Shown here piece by piece: positions 33,801 through 42,736 of a DNA stretch of 48,412 nt. Both the position numbers and the translations under genes were made by a program. Origin of the DNA: Candidatus Rickettsiella isopodorum (GTDB lineage Bacteria > Pseudomonadota > Gammaproteobacteria > Diplorickettsiales > Diplorickettsiaceae); the NCBI RefSeq assembly GCF_001881495.1, contig NZ_LUKY01000027.1, forward strand, positions 1 to 48,412, written 5' to 3'. The notes beneath the pieces are model-generated. The model made no database searches. It saw nothing but the letters and a program-made list of their open reading frames with translations, and had not been told where the DNA came from. How positions within the stretch are numbered: the stretch's first letter is position 1; the number at the start of each line of letters is the position of its first letter.

Positions 33801-34923
33801 GGTGTTCGGCTATTTCTGTCCTGAGAATTAACCGTTTATAAACCCGTTCACTGATGAGGCCGGCGTTAAATTTGCGTTTAGCGTCAACAGACATCGGTTG
33901 ACCATATTTTTTTAATACGAGACGGGTATGGGCACTGATATTTTCTAGTTTAGAGTCTAATAAAATATCTCGTAATTTTTCATCAAAAACTAAAAATTCA
34001 CGTAAAGCAATACGTTGTCCATCGGTGCTAGGGACCAGCTGTTGCCAAATGACTACGCGTATGGTCTCGATAATATCGATCATTCTCGTTTTAGCTTCTT
34101 CAGCAGGAAAAGAGTTGACTAATCGTCTTAAAGTTTCAGCCACTCCATTACTATGCAGTGTGGTATAGACGGGATGCCCGGTTAAAGCCGCTTCAATAGA
34201 AGCGCCAATAGTTTCTGGGTCGCGCGATTCGCCGACTAAGATTAACCGCGGTTTACGTCGCAAGGCATTACGTACGCCGGCTGCGAAGCTGGGGAGATGT
34301 CTAGGTATCTCGGATTGACTGATGATGGAACTAGGCATAGCAATCGAGTCGTAAACAAATTCTATAGGGGCTTCATAAGTAAGGATTTTACGATGTGAAT
34401 CTTCTTTTTCAGCCAGATCGCGAATGATAGCGGCTAACAACGTGGTTTTGCCAGAACCGGTTGCACCGGTGACATAGACGATACCTTGTGCTGGCGCTAA
34501 AGCGTCGATTAATGGAGTTTCTAGATTCAGATCGGACATTTTCGGTGGTGTACTCGGAATGGTACGAAAACTGATTTGGATCGCGTCATGACCTTCTACT
34601 AAGCAACCTGTGGCATTGACACGAAATCGATAACGCTCGTTACGATTAGGCCGAAATTCATAGTGTGTATCGATATCAACGCCACTTAAAATTTGTGCGC
34701 TACCATTCGGGCCATAGATAAGATTGAGTGTTTCTGAGACTTCAGTGTTGGATAATTTACGTTGGGTAATACGTAATAATCGACCGTAACTTTCAGCAAA
34801 GACTGGTTCACCGGTCTGTAGTGTAATATCTGAAGCGCCCACTTTTTGGCAATGGATTAGTAGCCGGGTTAAACAAGCCGCGGTGAAACGTACCGGTTCA
34901 TCGGGAAGTAGATGGGCTGTCAT
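33787..34923 (-). CDS. dotB: DotB, hexameric ATPase of the Dot/Icm secretion system
   Basis: DotB is the PilT/VirB11-like ATPase that powers Dot/Icm substrate export. The 378 residues match Legionella DotB in length. Walker A is GATGSGKT (residues 153-160). The Asp-box TYEAPIEFVYD, Walker B region LILVGESRDPETIGASIEAAL and the His box TGHPVYTTLHS follow. It is distinguished from PilT by its DotB-like N-terminal domain and by its dotD-dotC-dotB context. It overlaps dotC by 26 bp and epmA by 14 bp. Confidence 0.95.
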   Translation of the reverse strand: MTAHLLPDEPVRFTAACLTRLLIHCQKVGASDITLQTGEPVFAESYGRLLRITQRKLSNTEVSETLNLIYGPNGSAQILSGVDIDTHYEFRPNRNERYRFRVNATGCLVEGHDAIQISFRTIPSTPPKMSDLNLETPLIDALAPAQGIVYVTGATGSGKTTLLAAIIRDLAEKEDSHRKILTYEAPIEFVYDSIAMPSSIISQSEIPRHLPSFAAGVRNALRRKPRLILVGESRDPETIGASIEAALTGHPVYTTLHSNGVAETLRRLVNSFPAEEAKTRMIDIIETIRVVIWQQLVPSTDGQRIALREFLVFDEKLRDILLDSKLENISAHTRLVLKKYGQPMSVDAKRKFNAGLISERVYKRLILRTEIAEHHDEI

Positions 34924-35821
34924 CGTGTGTCACGATGGATTTCCATCGACTTGGATTAACTTGTAATTTTGGAAATGAAGTGATACGCAATATTTGATCG
35001 TTAATATGCAAATCAGAACTATCGCCGGTAACACCTAAATCGGTATGGGCAACAAAAGGTTTACTGACCATTCCTTTTAGTAATAAATTCCGATATAAAG
35101 CCATACCGGTGTAATCACGGGTTAAACGCGCTAAATTATCATTAAAAATAGCATTGGCTTGATTAATACCATCTTGCCAGCCTAATGTGGCATATTTTTT
35201 CCAAACGAGACGTTCTTCAGGTGTTTTCGGTAAAAAAGCAGGTAAAGGTAATTCGGGGTGTTGATAATCCATCCAGAGATAGTTACGCCATTGTGGTGGC
35301 GCGGTAGTGAAGTGTGCTTGGCTGATAATTTGATAAGTGCGATCGTCGATACGTAAGGTTTGTCCATCGGTGAGATTCAGCGAATTATTTCCCTGGACTA
35401 ATACAGGAGGAATGACATTGTGGTCGAGTAAGATGAGATTAAAATTAAAAATACGATCTAATTGTGACGAATTTTTAGTTAACACGTGATTAATATGCTC
35501 AGATCGCCAAGCCAAACCGGCTTGAGCACCGATACTCATCGCAATATCTTGGAGTGCTTGTGAGTGTAAAGCGGTCATTTGTTTTTTGGCAGTCGTGACC
35601 TGTGCATGTAAATCCTGTAGTTGTGTTAAATTATCTAAACTACCTACGGTTTTATAATTAGATTGTGTGGTGCTGCAGGCCGTGAGCAGTGCACACAGAC
35701 TTAAGCCTGTTACTAACGGGAGTGTATTTTTTCGGTAACCTGTAATTTTTTTTAGGTTAAATGATAGGCGTAAATATTTATGCAATAAATTTTCGACGCA
35801 TTTAACATTAATTTTTAGCAT
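34898..35821 (-). CDS. dotC: DotC, outer-membrane lipoprotein of the Dot/Icm core complex
   Basis: DotC helps place DotH in the outer membrane. The protein carries a lipobox (LCALLTAC) and family blocks IGAQAGLAWRSEHIN, DHNVIPPVLVQGNNSLNLTDG, WRNYLWMDYQHPELPLP, and HTDLGVTGDSSDLHINDQILRIT. The ATG at 35821, overlapping the dotD end by 14 bp, gives 307 residues, close to the ~303 of Legionella. The frame stays open to 35893, but the extra residues are not family-like. The tail after the last conserved block is short, ending in STSR. Confidence 0.93.
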   Translation of the reverse strand: MLKINVKCVENLLHKYLRLSFNLKKITGYRKNTLPLVTGLSLCALLTACSTTQSNYKTVGSLDNLTQLQDLHAQVTTAKKQMTALHSQALQDIAMSIGAQAGLAWRSEHINHVLTKNSSQLDRIFNFNLILLDHNVIPPVLVQGNNSLNLTDGQTLRIDDRTYQIISQAHFTTAPPQWRNYLWMDYQHPELPLPAFLPKTPEERLVWKKYATLGWQDGINQANAIFNDNLARLTRDYTGMALYRNLLLKGMVSKPFVAHTDLGVTGDSSDLHINDQILRITSFPKLQVNPSRWKSIVTHDDSPSTSR

Positions 35822-36290
35822 AACGTAATTCAATGGTCTTAATGCCCGGATAAACAAAGATATTGGCTTTTTCTCCTGCTTGTAGATTGGCATTGCGAAT
35901 GATATAGTTTAGGGGTGTATTTTGTGAGGAAATCGTTACTAAAACTGGAACTGCTGGGCATTTTCCTATGACTTCTAAATGGAAGTGAGCAAGTTTGGCG
36001 ATACGCTGCAATAGTGGTTCAATCGGACCTGACCAATCAACCGAAGCGATCGTTTTTTCTAAGCCTGAAGAGCTAGGATAGGGTAGTGGTTTGCTAATAG
36101 GAGGGCTAGAGGCTTTCTCCAGTTCTTTTAATTCATTTAATGATTGACTAACGGAACGCGCTGCCTCGGCTAGTTTAATCGAGGCGTCGTCTGAACCCGT
36201 ATTGATAGTGGGAGTTATGGAGTTAGGTAAGTTTTGTGAAGCACACCCCGATAGTAGACTCACAAAAAGCGCCACTGTTATTTTTTTCAT
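35808..36290 (-). CDS. dotD: DotD, outer-membrane lipoprotein of the Dot/Icm core complex
   Basis: The 160-residue protein has a lipoprotein signal (VSLLSGCASQ, Cys near residue 16) and a C-terminal periplasmic domain resembling secretin N-domains, with VDWSGPIEPLLQRIAKLAHF and VSSQNTPLNYII-like spacing (ISSQNTPLNYIIRNANLQ). DotD works with DotC to target and assemble DotH. ATG 36290 gives the signal-peptide start MKKITVAL; an upstream in-frame start would place 17 polar residues ahead of it. It is the first of three overlapping dot genes. Confidence 0.92.
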   Translation of the reverse strand: MKKITVALFVSLLSGCASQNLPNSITPTINTGSDDASIKLAEAARSVSQSLNELKELEKASSPPISKPLPYPSSSGLEKTIASVDWSGPIEPLLQRIAKLAHFHLEVIGKCPAVPVLVTISSQNTPLNYIIRNANLQAGEKANIFVYPGIKTIELRYAKN

Positions 36291-36369
36291 GCTTATCTTA
36301 TTGTAGATAAAATTGTGTAACTTACTTCTGCATTGAAACAAGAAGGAAATATAATGTCAAGCCATGGTT

Positions 36370-36942
36370 TTAGGGGTTCAGTTTAATTAAGGCATATTGC
36401 ACTTGGCCTGCCGTTTTACAGTGTTGAATTTGCCAATTTTCTGGAAGCGTCAGATTTTTGAGACTGGCTTCGGCTTCAATATAAATTTTACTTTCCGGTG
36501 CCAAAAGCGTTTCTTTAACCAACCAGAAGCAGGCTGAGCCGATCAAATTTTGATGGAAAGGCGGATCCAGAAAGATGATATTAAATAAAGGTTTTTTTGG
36601 TTTAAAGAGTTGCGTTGCTACAAAAGGAAATTGTCCCTGATACACTTTGGCACGGTTTTCAGCGGCGAGCTGTTTGAGCTGTGTTTTTAAATAGGAAACT
36701 AATACAGTGGATTGTTCTATAAAAGTAACGGATTGAGCATATCGGGAGAGTGCTTCAAAACCTAAGGCACCGCTACCGGCGAATAAATCTAAGCAATGGG
36801 CATTAGCAATGTCAGGAGCTAACCAATTAAATAAAGTTTCTCGGATGCGATTGGGAGTAGGGCGTAAGTCGGGTATCGCTGGAAAATGAAGTTTTCTTCC
36901 GCGCCATTGTCCGCCGATGATTCTGACTTCATTCTTTTTCAT
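36370..36942 (-). CDS. rsmD: 16S rRNA (guanine-N2-966) methyltransferase RsmD
   Basis: RsmD methylates G966 of 16S rRNA in the 30S subunit. The 190-residue protein has the N-terminal RIIGGQWRGRKLHFP, LRPTPNRIRETLFNWL, SAM-binding CLDLFAGSGALGFEALSR and the catalytic LDPPF. It is divergent from ftsY, its usual neighbour in gammaproteobacteria. The gap between them holds a 12-bp inverted repeat. Confidence 0.96.
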   Translation of the reverse strand: MKKNEVRIIGGQWRGRKLHFPAIPDLRPTPNRIRETLFNWLAPDIANAHCLDLFAGSGALGFEALSRYAQSVTFIEQSTVLVSYLKTQLKQLAAENRAKVYQGQFPFVATQLFKPKKPLFNIIFLDPPFHQNLIGSACFWLVKETLLAPESKIYIEAEASLKNLTLPENWQIQHCKTAGQVQYALIKLNP

Positions 36943-36973
36943 AGAACAGACGTCTCTAGAGCTATTGAGTGTT

Positions 36974-37003
36974 ATTATTCTTAAATAGAGTTTTAAGAAT
37001 AAT
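36974..37003. promoter_or_regulatory. 12-bp perfect inverted repeat between rsmD and ftsY
   Basis: ATTATTCTTAAA (36974-36985) and TTTAAGAATAAT (36992-37003) are perfect reverse complements around a 6-bp centre (TAGAGT). It lies in the divergent rsmD/ftsY gap, 31 bp from the rsmD start. It could be a repressor site; no T tract fits a terminator for either gene. Confidence 0.45.
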
Positions 37004-37028
37004 GTGACATGATTCGGTTAATAACGGA

Positions 37029-37058
37029 TTGCGTTTAATTAGAAAAGTCATTTATTAT
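37029..37058 (+). promoter_or_regulatory. Possible promoter for ftsY
   Basis: TTGCGT (37029-37034) and TATTAT (37053-37058) are separated by 18 bp and lie 28 bp before the ftsY start. It is a moderate sigma-70 match in AT-rich DNA. Confidence 0.35.
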
Positions 37059-37086
37059 AAGCGTTTTCAGTTACACTGCATAGATT

Positions 37087-38097
37087 ATGTTTAAATTTTT
37101 AAAACGCAAAGAATCTCAACCCGACTTCTCTGATGAGGAGAGAGTGATTAGCAGTAAACCTCGTTTTTTTAATCGAATAAAAAATAGTTTACAAAAAACT
37201 CGTCATCAATTAACTGAAAGTCTTGCTCGCTTAGTATTAGGTAAAAAAAAGGTTGATGCCGAATTAATTGAGGAAGTTGAAGAGTTACTTTTAACAGCCG
37301 ATGTCGGTCCCACAGTGACTGAAGAAATTATCCAGTGCTTAAGCACAAAATTAGCACGCAATCAATTAGCGGATGGGCTAGCGGTATGGGAGATATTAAA
37401 ACAACAATTAGGCGAATTATTACAACCGTGTGAATCTGCGTTAGTGATTAATTCTGAGCATAAACCGACTGTTATTTTAGTGGTTGGCGTTAATGGTGTC
37501 GGTAAAACGACAAGTATTGGTAAGCTAGCTCATTACTTGCAGAAGCAAGGTAAACAGGTGATGTTAGCTGCAGGTGATACCTTTCGAGCAGCGGCTACTG
37601 AACAATTAACGATTTGGGCTGAACGTAACCATATTCCCATCGTCGCCCAACATCAGGGTGCTGATAGTGCTTCAGTCATTTATGACGCTTTTCAAGCCGC
37701 TAAAGTGAGAAACATCGATGTCTTGATTGCAGATACGGCGGGTCGTTTACATAGTAAAAATAATTTAATGCAAGAATTACAAAAAGTAAAAAAGGTTATT
37801 AGTAAATTGGATGCGACAGCCCCCCATGAAATTATGTTAATCCTGGATGCAGGCACAGGCCAGAATGCGTTACTGCAAGCGGAAGCTTTTAACAAAGCGA
37901 TAGCTTTAACCAGTTTGATGCTGACTAAATTAGATGGGACTGCAAAAGGAGGGGTGATTTTTGCCATCGCCAAAAAATTAGCGTTGCCGATACGCTTTGT
38001 AGGTTTGGGTGAAGGTATCGAAGATCTACAGGTTTTTTCAGCACAGGAATTTGTTCGTGCATTATTTTCTATAGAAAATAACGAAGTTTTACACTAA
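37087..38097 (+). CDS. ftsY: Signal recognition particle receptor FtsY
   Basis: FtsY docks SRP-ribosome complexes at the membrane. The 336-residue protein has a short charged N-terminus (~45 residues, much shorter than the acidic A domain of E. coli FtsY), then the N domain and the GTPase G domain. The latter has VVGVNGVGKTTSIGKLA, AAGDTFRAAATEQL, LIADTAGR and LTKLDGTAKGG, and the closing GLGEGIEDLQVF. The short N-terminus implies membrane binding mainly through the amphipathic helix of the N domain. Confidence 0.97.
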   Translation: MFKFLKRKESQPDFSDEERVISSKPRFFNRIKNSLQKTRHQLTESLARLVLGKKKVDAELIEEVEELLLTADVGPTVTEEIIQCLSTKLARNQLADGLAVWEILKQQLGELLQPCESALVINSEHKPTVILVVGVNGVGKTTSIGKLAHYLQKQGKQVMLAAGDTFRAAATEQLTIWAERNHIPIVAQHQGADSASVIYDAFQAAKVRNIDVLIADTAGRLHSKNNLMQELQKVKKVISKLDATAPHEIMLILDAGTGQNALLQAEAFNKAIALTSLMLTKLDGTAKGGVIFAIAKKLALPIRFVGLGEGIEDLQVFSAQEFVRALFSIENNEVLH

Positions 38098-38210
38098 AAA
38101 ATGGCTTAAAAACTTTGCTAAACGGGAATAATTTCTTTACTATTCGGTAGCGGACTACAAATGGAATACAAATAATAATAAGATTCAAAAAGTTAATTGA
38201 AAGAGGAAAA

Positions 38211-38393
38211 ATGACTGACACAAACGTTTTTAGAAAATATATGTGCCTACTTTGTGGTTATGTTTACGATGAGGAGCTAGGCTGGGAAGAAGACGGGATT
38301 CCGCCGGGGACTCGTTGGGAAGATGTCCCTTTAACCTGGCGTTGCCCTGAGTGTGGTGCCATGAAAGAAGATTTTGAAATGGTAGAATTATAA
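38211..38393 (+). CDS. Rubredoxin
   Basis: The 60-residue protein is a rubredoxin, a one-iron electron carrier. The iron ligands are two CxxC pairs: CLLCGYVYD near the start and CPECGAMKEDF near the end. Between them lies the typical EEDGIPPGTRWEDVP. GAAAGAGG precedes the ATG. Its 3' end overlaps the 3' end of hemJ by 6 bp (convergent). The redox partner is not evident; rubredoxins often serve oxidative-stress or hydroxylase systems. Confidence 0.95.
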   Translation: MTDTNVFRKYMCLLCGYVYDEELGWEEDGIPPGTRWEDVPLTWRCPECGAMKEDFEMVEL

Positions 38394-38816
38394 ACTAAAA
38401 GGATGTACCTCAGCGACAATGACGATAGCAATGAGCAACAAGGTTGGAAACTCATTCAGCCAGCGATAAAATAGGCTGGAATGTCGGTTGTTATCCTCCT
38501 TAAAATCATGTAAACATTTTCCACAATAGAGATGAAATAGGATTAATATAGCCACTAATCCTAATTTTAGATGCATCCAAGTGGCAGCCGCATAGTAGTT
38601 GGCAGCCAAGCTAAACAAGATAAAACCAAAAAGGAGGGTTAATAAAGCGGCCGGTGCCATAATGTAATAATAAAGGCGATGTTCCATGAGCTTAAAGCGT
38701 TCAATACTGATTTTATCTTTAGCGTCGGCATGATAGACAAATAAGCGTGGTAAATAAAATAAACCTGCAAACCAAGCGACCATTGCAATAATGTGAAATG
38801 CTTTAATCCAGGGCAT
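38388..38816 (-). CDS. hemJ: HemJ-type protoporphyrinogen IX oxidase
   Basis: HemJ oxidises protoporphyrinogen IX to protoporphyrin IX in organisms without HemY or HemG. The 142-residue, four-helix membrane protein has the conserved KAFHIIAMVAWFAGLFYLPRLFVYH, with the essential His, then MEHRLYYYIMAPAALLT and WMHLKLGLVAILILFH. ATG 38816 is used, with GGAG 6 nt upstream; an in-frame TTG lies four codons earlier. It is divergent from hemF, the preceding enzyme of the pathway. Confidence 0.93.
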   Translation of the reverse strand: MPWIKAFHIIAMVAWFAGLFYLPRLFVYHADAKDKISIERFKLMEHRLYYYIMAPAALLTLLFGFILFSLAANYYAAATWMHLKLGLVAILILFHLYCGKCLHDFKEDNNRHSSLFYRWLNEFPTLLLIAIVIVAEVHPFSL

Positions 38817-38872
38817 AGGTGGCTCCAAGTGCTGATAATACTTTTAATTTTAATTAATAAAATAGCCTTGCT

Positions 38873-39787
38873 ATGAATTATGACGTAATTATTCCGACAA
38901 TCAAAGATTATTTACTCGCTTTGCAGGCTAAGATTTGTTTAAGTTTAGAGAACGAAGAGCAAGAAGAAAAATTTTTAATCGATGATTGGGTGCGTAGTGA
39001 AGGCGGCGGTGGAAAAACCTGTATTTTGACCGGTGCACTAATAGAACGGGGTGCAGTTAATTTTTCTCATGTTTTTGGTGGAGCTTTACCACCCAGTGCC
39101 AGTCAGCGACATCCTTCTTTAACGGCAGCAGCGTTTCAAGCAACCGGTATTTCCTTAGTGATCCATCCGCGCAATCCCTATGTGCCCACGGTGCATATGA
39201 ATTTGCGCTTTATTGCCGTGTTAGGCACTGATCAACAAGTGGCACAATGGTGGTTTGGTGGTGGCTTTGATTTAACACCTTATTATCCTTTTTTAGAAGA
39301 TTGTCGGCATTGGCATCTAATCGCTAAACAAAGTTGCGACCCCTTCGGCATTGAACTTTATCCGCGTTATAAAAAAAATTGTGATGAATATTTTTATTTA
39401 AAGCATCGGCAAGAGGCGCGCGGTATCGGTGGACTTTTTTTTGATGATTTAAATCACTGGGAATTTAATCGATGCTTTGAATTGATTCAAAGCGTGGGTA
39501 ATCATTTTTTAAAAGCTTATTTACCTATATTACAACGACGTAAAGATTATGCTTATGGCCAGCGCGAACGTCAATTTCAAGCCTATCGACGGAGTCGCTA
39601 TGTTGAATTTAATTTGATTTATGATCGCGGTACATTGTTTGGCTTGCAAAGTGGTGGGCGAGTTGAATCGATATTAACCTCACTGCCGCCACAAGCGAAT
39701 TGGCACTATAATTGGCAACCGGAACCAGGCTCTCAAGAAGCAGAATTAACCGAAAATTTTTTAATTGCTAGAGATTGGTTAGCTTAG
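38873..39787 (+). CDS. hemF: Oxygen-dependent coproporphyrinogen III oxidase
   Basis: HemF converts coproporphyrinogen III to protoporphyrinogen IX using oxygen. The 304-residue protein has [63 protein letters not shown] and [20 protein letters not shown], all hallmark blocks. It makes the substrate of HemJ, encoded divergently 56 bp away. The two steps indicate aerobic haem synthesis. Confidence 0.97.
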   Translation: MNYDVIIPTIKDYLLALQAKICLSLENEEQEEKFLIDDWVRSEGGGGKTCILTGALIERGAVNFSHVFGGALPPSASQRHPSLTAAAFQATGISLVIHPRNPYVPTVHMNLRFIAVLGTDQQVAQWWFGGGFDLTPYYPFLEDCRHWHLIAKQSCDPFGIELYPRYKKNCDEYFYLKHRQEARGIGGLFFDDLNHWEFNRCFELIQSVGNHFLKAYLPILQRRKDYAYGQRERQFQAYRRSRYVEFNLIYDRGTLFGLQSGGRVESILTSLPPQANWHYNWQPEPGSQEAELTENFLIARDWLA

Positions 39788-39805
39788 TTTTATTGCGAGA
39801 TAGAT

Positions 39806-39833
39806 TAGGCAAAAACTGAAGTGCGAAGAGTAT
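39806..39833 (+). repeat. Right-end fragment of the dispersed repeat
   Basis: AGGCAAAAACTGAAGTGCG followed by AAGAGTAT matches the right end of the family. It lies in the 48-bp gap between the convergent hemF and recombinase genes. Confidence 0.65.
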
Positions 39834-39835
39834 GA

Positions 39836-41074
39836 CTAAGCTAAGGGATCTAATTTTTTCTTCTTAGCGGATGCATGGCGTGCACGCATTTCAACGTCGA
39901 TATATTGATCGGTAATTGCGCTAGAGCTATGGCCGGCATCATCCCTGACATGTTCACGGGGCCGATGCTTGACATCCTCGGAAATTCCCGTGTGTCGCAA
40001 CCAATGTACGGTAGCGGTTTTTAATTCTATTGCCTCGTCTTTAAGTCCATCCTTAACCATACGAGTAAAAGCCGCATCAAAACAAGCTTGGACGATACAA
40101 CGAATTTGTCGAGTACTTTGAATAGCCGTTTGGCCATTAATTTTTCTAATTAAAGGCGTGGTTTCACCGCGGCTAGGTAAACTCATTAGTCCTAAACTTT
40201 TGCGGTACTGCTTTAATGCATTTAACATATCATCACTGACACTAATTAAACGTTCTTTATTTCCCTTCCCCACCGTTAAAAACCACCAGTTGCTATCGGC
40301 ATCTTTTTGAAAATGACCCATCTGTGGTTCCCAACGCGGGCTCGCGGCAAGTTCAGAAATTCGTAGATACATCCCATATAATGCCTTCATAATGAATAAG
40401 GTTCTATTATGCAAGGCAGGTTTCTGTTCGAAGAGGATTTCTGCCGTTTCTATGACATACGACCATTGTAACTCACTTAAGCGACGCACTTGATGATTAC
40501 TTTTTTGTTGCCGTATGAATTTACTTTTTTGTCGAATTTGTGCTACAGGATTGAAATGAATATAGTCTTCTTGAATCAAATAGTTATAAAAGCTTCCACA
40601 CACCGCAAAAATTGCTTGTAATGCTTTTTGTGATAGGGCATATTTTTTTATATCCGGCAGGATGCCTTGTTGACTAGCCATTTTATTAATCGTCGCGACA
40701 AAAGGCCGCCAATGGGGATGGGGTTTTCTCTTTCCCTGATGCGTGAAATAGCGCGCAACGGTTTTAACACCAATCCAGTGTTTAGGGGGTTGCTGGCAAA
40801 ATTCTATGAAGGCTTCAAAGTCATCGCGGCGCAATCCTTTGATCGACTTTCCTAAAACGAACCAACTCCACTGTAATAAACGTTCAATTTCGCGCCGATA
40901 CGCATTAAATGTAGCCTCGCTGCCCCGATAACTATACAGAAACTGTAAGGCTTGAGAATAATCTTGGCTGGCATAAGGCTTAGGGTGGGTTGTGTCTGAA
41001 ATGGGTTGCAGTTTTTTTTTGGGATCGATAAATTTTAAACTATCAAATAATGGAATCGGAGAAATGAGTGACAT
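39836..41074 (-). CDS. Tyrosine recombinase (phage-integrase family)
   Basis: The 412-residue protein has an N-terminal core-binding SAM-like region (about 40-120) and a C-terminal catalytic domain. Visible catalytic residues: the box I Arg in LRISELAA, the beta-hairpin Lys in GKGNKERL, HWLRHTG (His and Arg), the GHSSS His and the nucleophile Tyr in DQYIDVE. It lacks the compact 300-residue shape of XerC/XerD, so it is more likely an element-borne integrase or resolvase. No attachment-site repeats were recognised near it. A tRNA gene is not adjacent. ATG 41074 has AAGG 9 nt upstream; a TTG lies two codons earlier. Confidence 0.88.
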   Translation of the reverse strand: MSLISPIPLFDSLKFIDPKKKLQPISDTTHPKPYASQDYSQALQFLYSYRGSEATFNAYRREIERLLQWSWFVLGKSIKGLRRDDFEAFIEFCQQPPKHWIGVKTVARYFTHQGKRKPHPHWRPFVATINKMASQQGILPDIKKYALSQKALQAIFAVCGSFYNYLIQEDYIHFNPVAQIRQKSKFIRQQKSNHQVRRLSELQWSYVIETAEILFEQKPALHNRTLFIMKALYGMYLRISELAASPRWEPQMGHFQKDADSNWWFLTVGKGNKERLISVSDDMLNALKQYRKSLGLMSLPSRGETTPLIRKINGQTAIQSTRQIRCIVQACFDAAFTRMVKDGLKDEAIELKTATVHWLRHTGISEDVKHRPREHVRDDAGHSSSAITDQYIDVEMRARHASAKKKKLDPLA

Positions 41075-41153
41075 AATCAAGTACCTTAGTAAAACTCTCG
41101 TTAGTTTAACAAGCTTTTATGAAAAAATAGGGAATAAATAAAAAAAATAATAT

Positions 41154-41187
41154 TTGACAAGAAATTTTCAAAAAAGTTTAGTATAAT
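41154..41187 (+). promoter_or_regulatory. Possible promoter upstream of the tandem membrane-protein genes
   Basis: A perfect TTGACA (41154-41159) and a perfect TATAAT (41182-41187) precede the gene at 41222. Their 22-bp spacing is longer than the usual 16-18 bp, so either the -10 acts with another -35 or an activator is needed. Confidence 0.35.
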
Positions 41188-41221
41188 TCCGGCCTTCCTA
41201 GTTAGGGGGTAAATAAACTTA

Positions 41222-42736
41222 ATGCCCAGGATTGTTTCTAGCATAAAGAAACACATCACTACAACTGAGTTTTGGCGGGCCTTGTCGTTCGTCTTGAAGC
41301 GCCTAGAAAGTATCGCAAAATACCTCACTAAACTTCCTCTACCTTTTACCTTTAGCCTTTATATCTTACACCTGCTAAGAGCAGCTTTAAGGATATATAG
41401 TTATTTTTATAAAATTAAAAATAAAAACTTAGGTGATACGTGTAAGCTATTATTTGCTGTATTTAAAGTATCGATAGCTATTATCGCATTAGTTTTACTC
41501 GGATGTGGTTTTGCTTCACTGCCTTCGATTTTGTTAGCCTCGTTTTTTGCTTACAGTATTTTAAAGCTTATTCATAGCGCGATAGTTTTGTTAGCCAGCA
41601 CTATCGCCTATCTAAAAATCGATAAACAGAGTATCGGACAGCGATGGAGGCGAGCACACTATCGCGATAACATGACCAAACATGTCGGTATGTTAGGCGC
41701 AGGCCTATTGTTTGTGTTATTTACCTGCCTGTTCAACGTTGGAACGAGTATTTTAATCTGGTCTAACCCGTTATTACTGTTGGCGGATACGGTAATTGGT
41801 GTGGGATTGCTCGTAGCTGTATTTTATTTAGGCTATAAAATTGGCAAAAATAAACACCTCGCAAGCGAAAATCTAGTTTTCATGTCGGATCAGGCTGCGA
41901 AAATAAAGAAATTTTTATTGTTGTTCGGTTTAGCTATCGTCGCTTTGCTATTAACTGCCGCTACGCCTAGTCTCGGAGTTTCTGCTATCACGATCGCGTT
42001 GGTATTACTTTGTTCACAAGATATCGTATTGACTGTTTATTATTATTTTAATGGGGTTTATATACCGGATCCTGAACCCGCTAATCTTAATGAAGAGCCA
42101 TTAAATACCTACATCGGCCAAACCAACCGAGATTATTATCACACTTTTTCCCCCATATTATATTTACAGACACAAGTTTCAGAGAAGCTGCAGCAGATTA
42201 AAGAGGTTAATAAAGCCAATAAAAAACTGATTTTAAAAGTAACATTGGTTAAATTACTGCAATTAGAAAATAAATTAGCAAAAATTACAAAATTAAGCGC
42301 ATTCAGTCGATTTTTTTCTTCACAAAAAAAACTAAATGTCAAAAAAGAATATTTACTCCGTGAGTTAACTTGGGCTTTAAATACCGATGATCAAGAAGTT
42401 TTAATCGATCTTTTTATCCTAGCCATTATCGATTTGGCTGAAAATAAAAGAACCGTGTTTTTAAAAAATAATCTATGTGAATTACTGGATTTATTGGATA
42501 GAGGTAATCTCGATTATCACCTACTACAAAAAAATAGCTTGGCCCAATTATTTTTTTTAGCGAGGCAGGGTGAATGTACCCAACAAACAGAAATCGTTAA
42601 ACCTCAAGCGTTTTATCAATCTTTTTGGAAAAAAGTCGGGGCCTGTGATGCCTTATCACAGGCATTTCGAGCATCACGAAACATAGAGGAACAGATAAGC
42701 GTATCCAACCTACCTCTGGTGGCTTATTTAAACTAA
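41222..42736 (+). CDS. Unknown polytopic membrane protein, paralogue A
   Basis: I do not recognise this 504-residue protein. It has a basic amphipathic N-terminus, roughly six to eight hydrophobic segments (about residues 40-275) and a soluble C-terminal part of ~230 residues with predicted coiled coil. It is clearly related to the next gene. Shared blocks are LHLLRA, NKNL...CKLLFAVFK, a YYYFNGVYIPDPEP motif just after the last membrane segment, a DYYH site, KLLQLENKL, and a terminal QSFWKKVGACDAL. Relative to paralogue B it has an extra membrane hairpin. GGGGG before the ATG gives a weak ribosome binding site. It lies beside a tyrosine recombinase. Confidence 0.75.
   Translation: MPRIVSSIKKHITTTEFWRALSFVLKRLESIAKYLTKLPLPFTFSLYILHLLRAALRIYSYFYKIKNKNLGDTCKLLFAVFKVSIAIIALVLLGCGFASLPSILLASFFAYSILKLIHSAIVLLASTIAYLKIDKQSIGQRWRRAHYRDNMTKHVGMLGAGLLFVLFTCLFNVGTSILIWSNPLLLLADTVIGVGLLVAVFYLGYKIGKNKHLASENLVFMSDQAAKIKKFLLLFGLAIVALLLTAATPSLGVSAITIALVLLCSQDIVLTVYYYFNGVYIPDPEPANLNEEPLNTYIGQTNRDYYHTFSPILYLQTQVSEKLQQIKEVNKANKKLILKVTLVKLLQLENKLAKITKLSAFSRFFSSQKKLNVKKEYLLRELTWALNTDDQEVLIDLFILAIIDLAENKRTVFLKNNLCELLDLLDRGNLDYHLLQKNSLAQLFFLARQGECTQQTEIVKPQAFYQSFWKKVGACDALSQAFRASRNIEEQISVSNLPLVAYLN

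Noticed and set aside
35822..35893. Upstream extension of dotC
   Set aside because: The extra residues lie fully inside dotD coding sequence and are unlike any DotC; the overlapping ATG at 35821 gives the usual length.
39836..41074. XerC or XerD
   Set aside because: The protein is over 100 residues longer than Xer recombinases, has an atypical stretch between HWLRHTG and GHSSS, and is not in a xer context.
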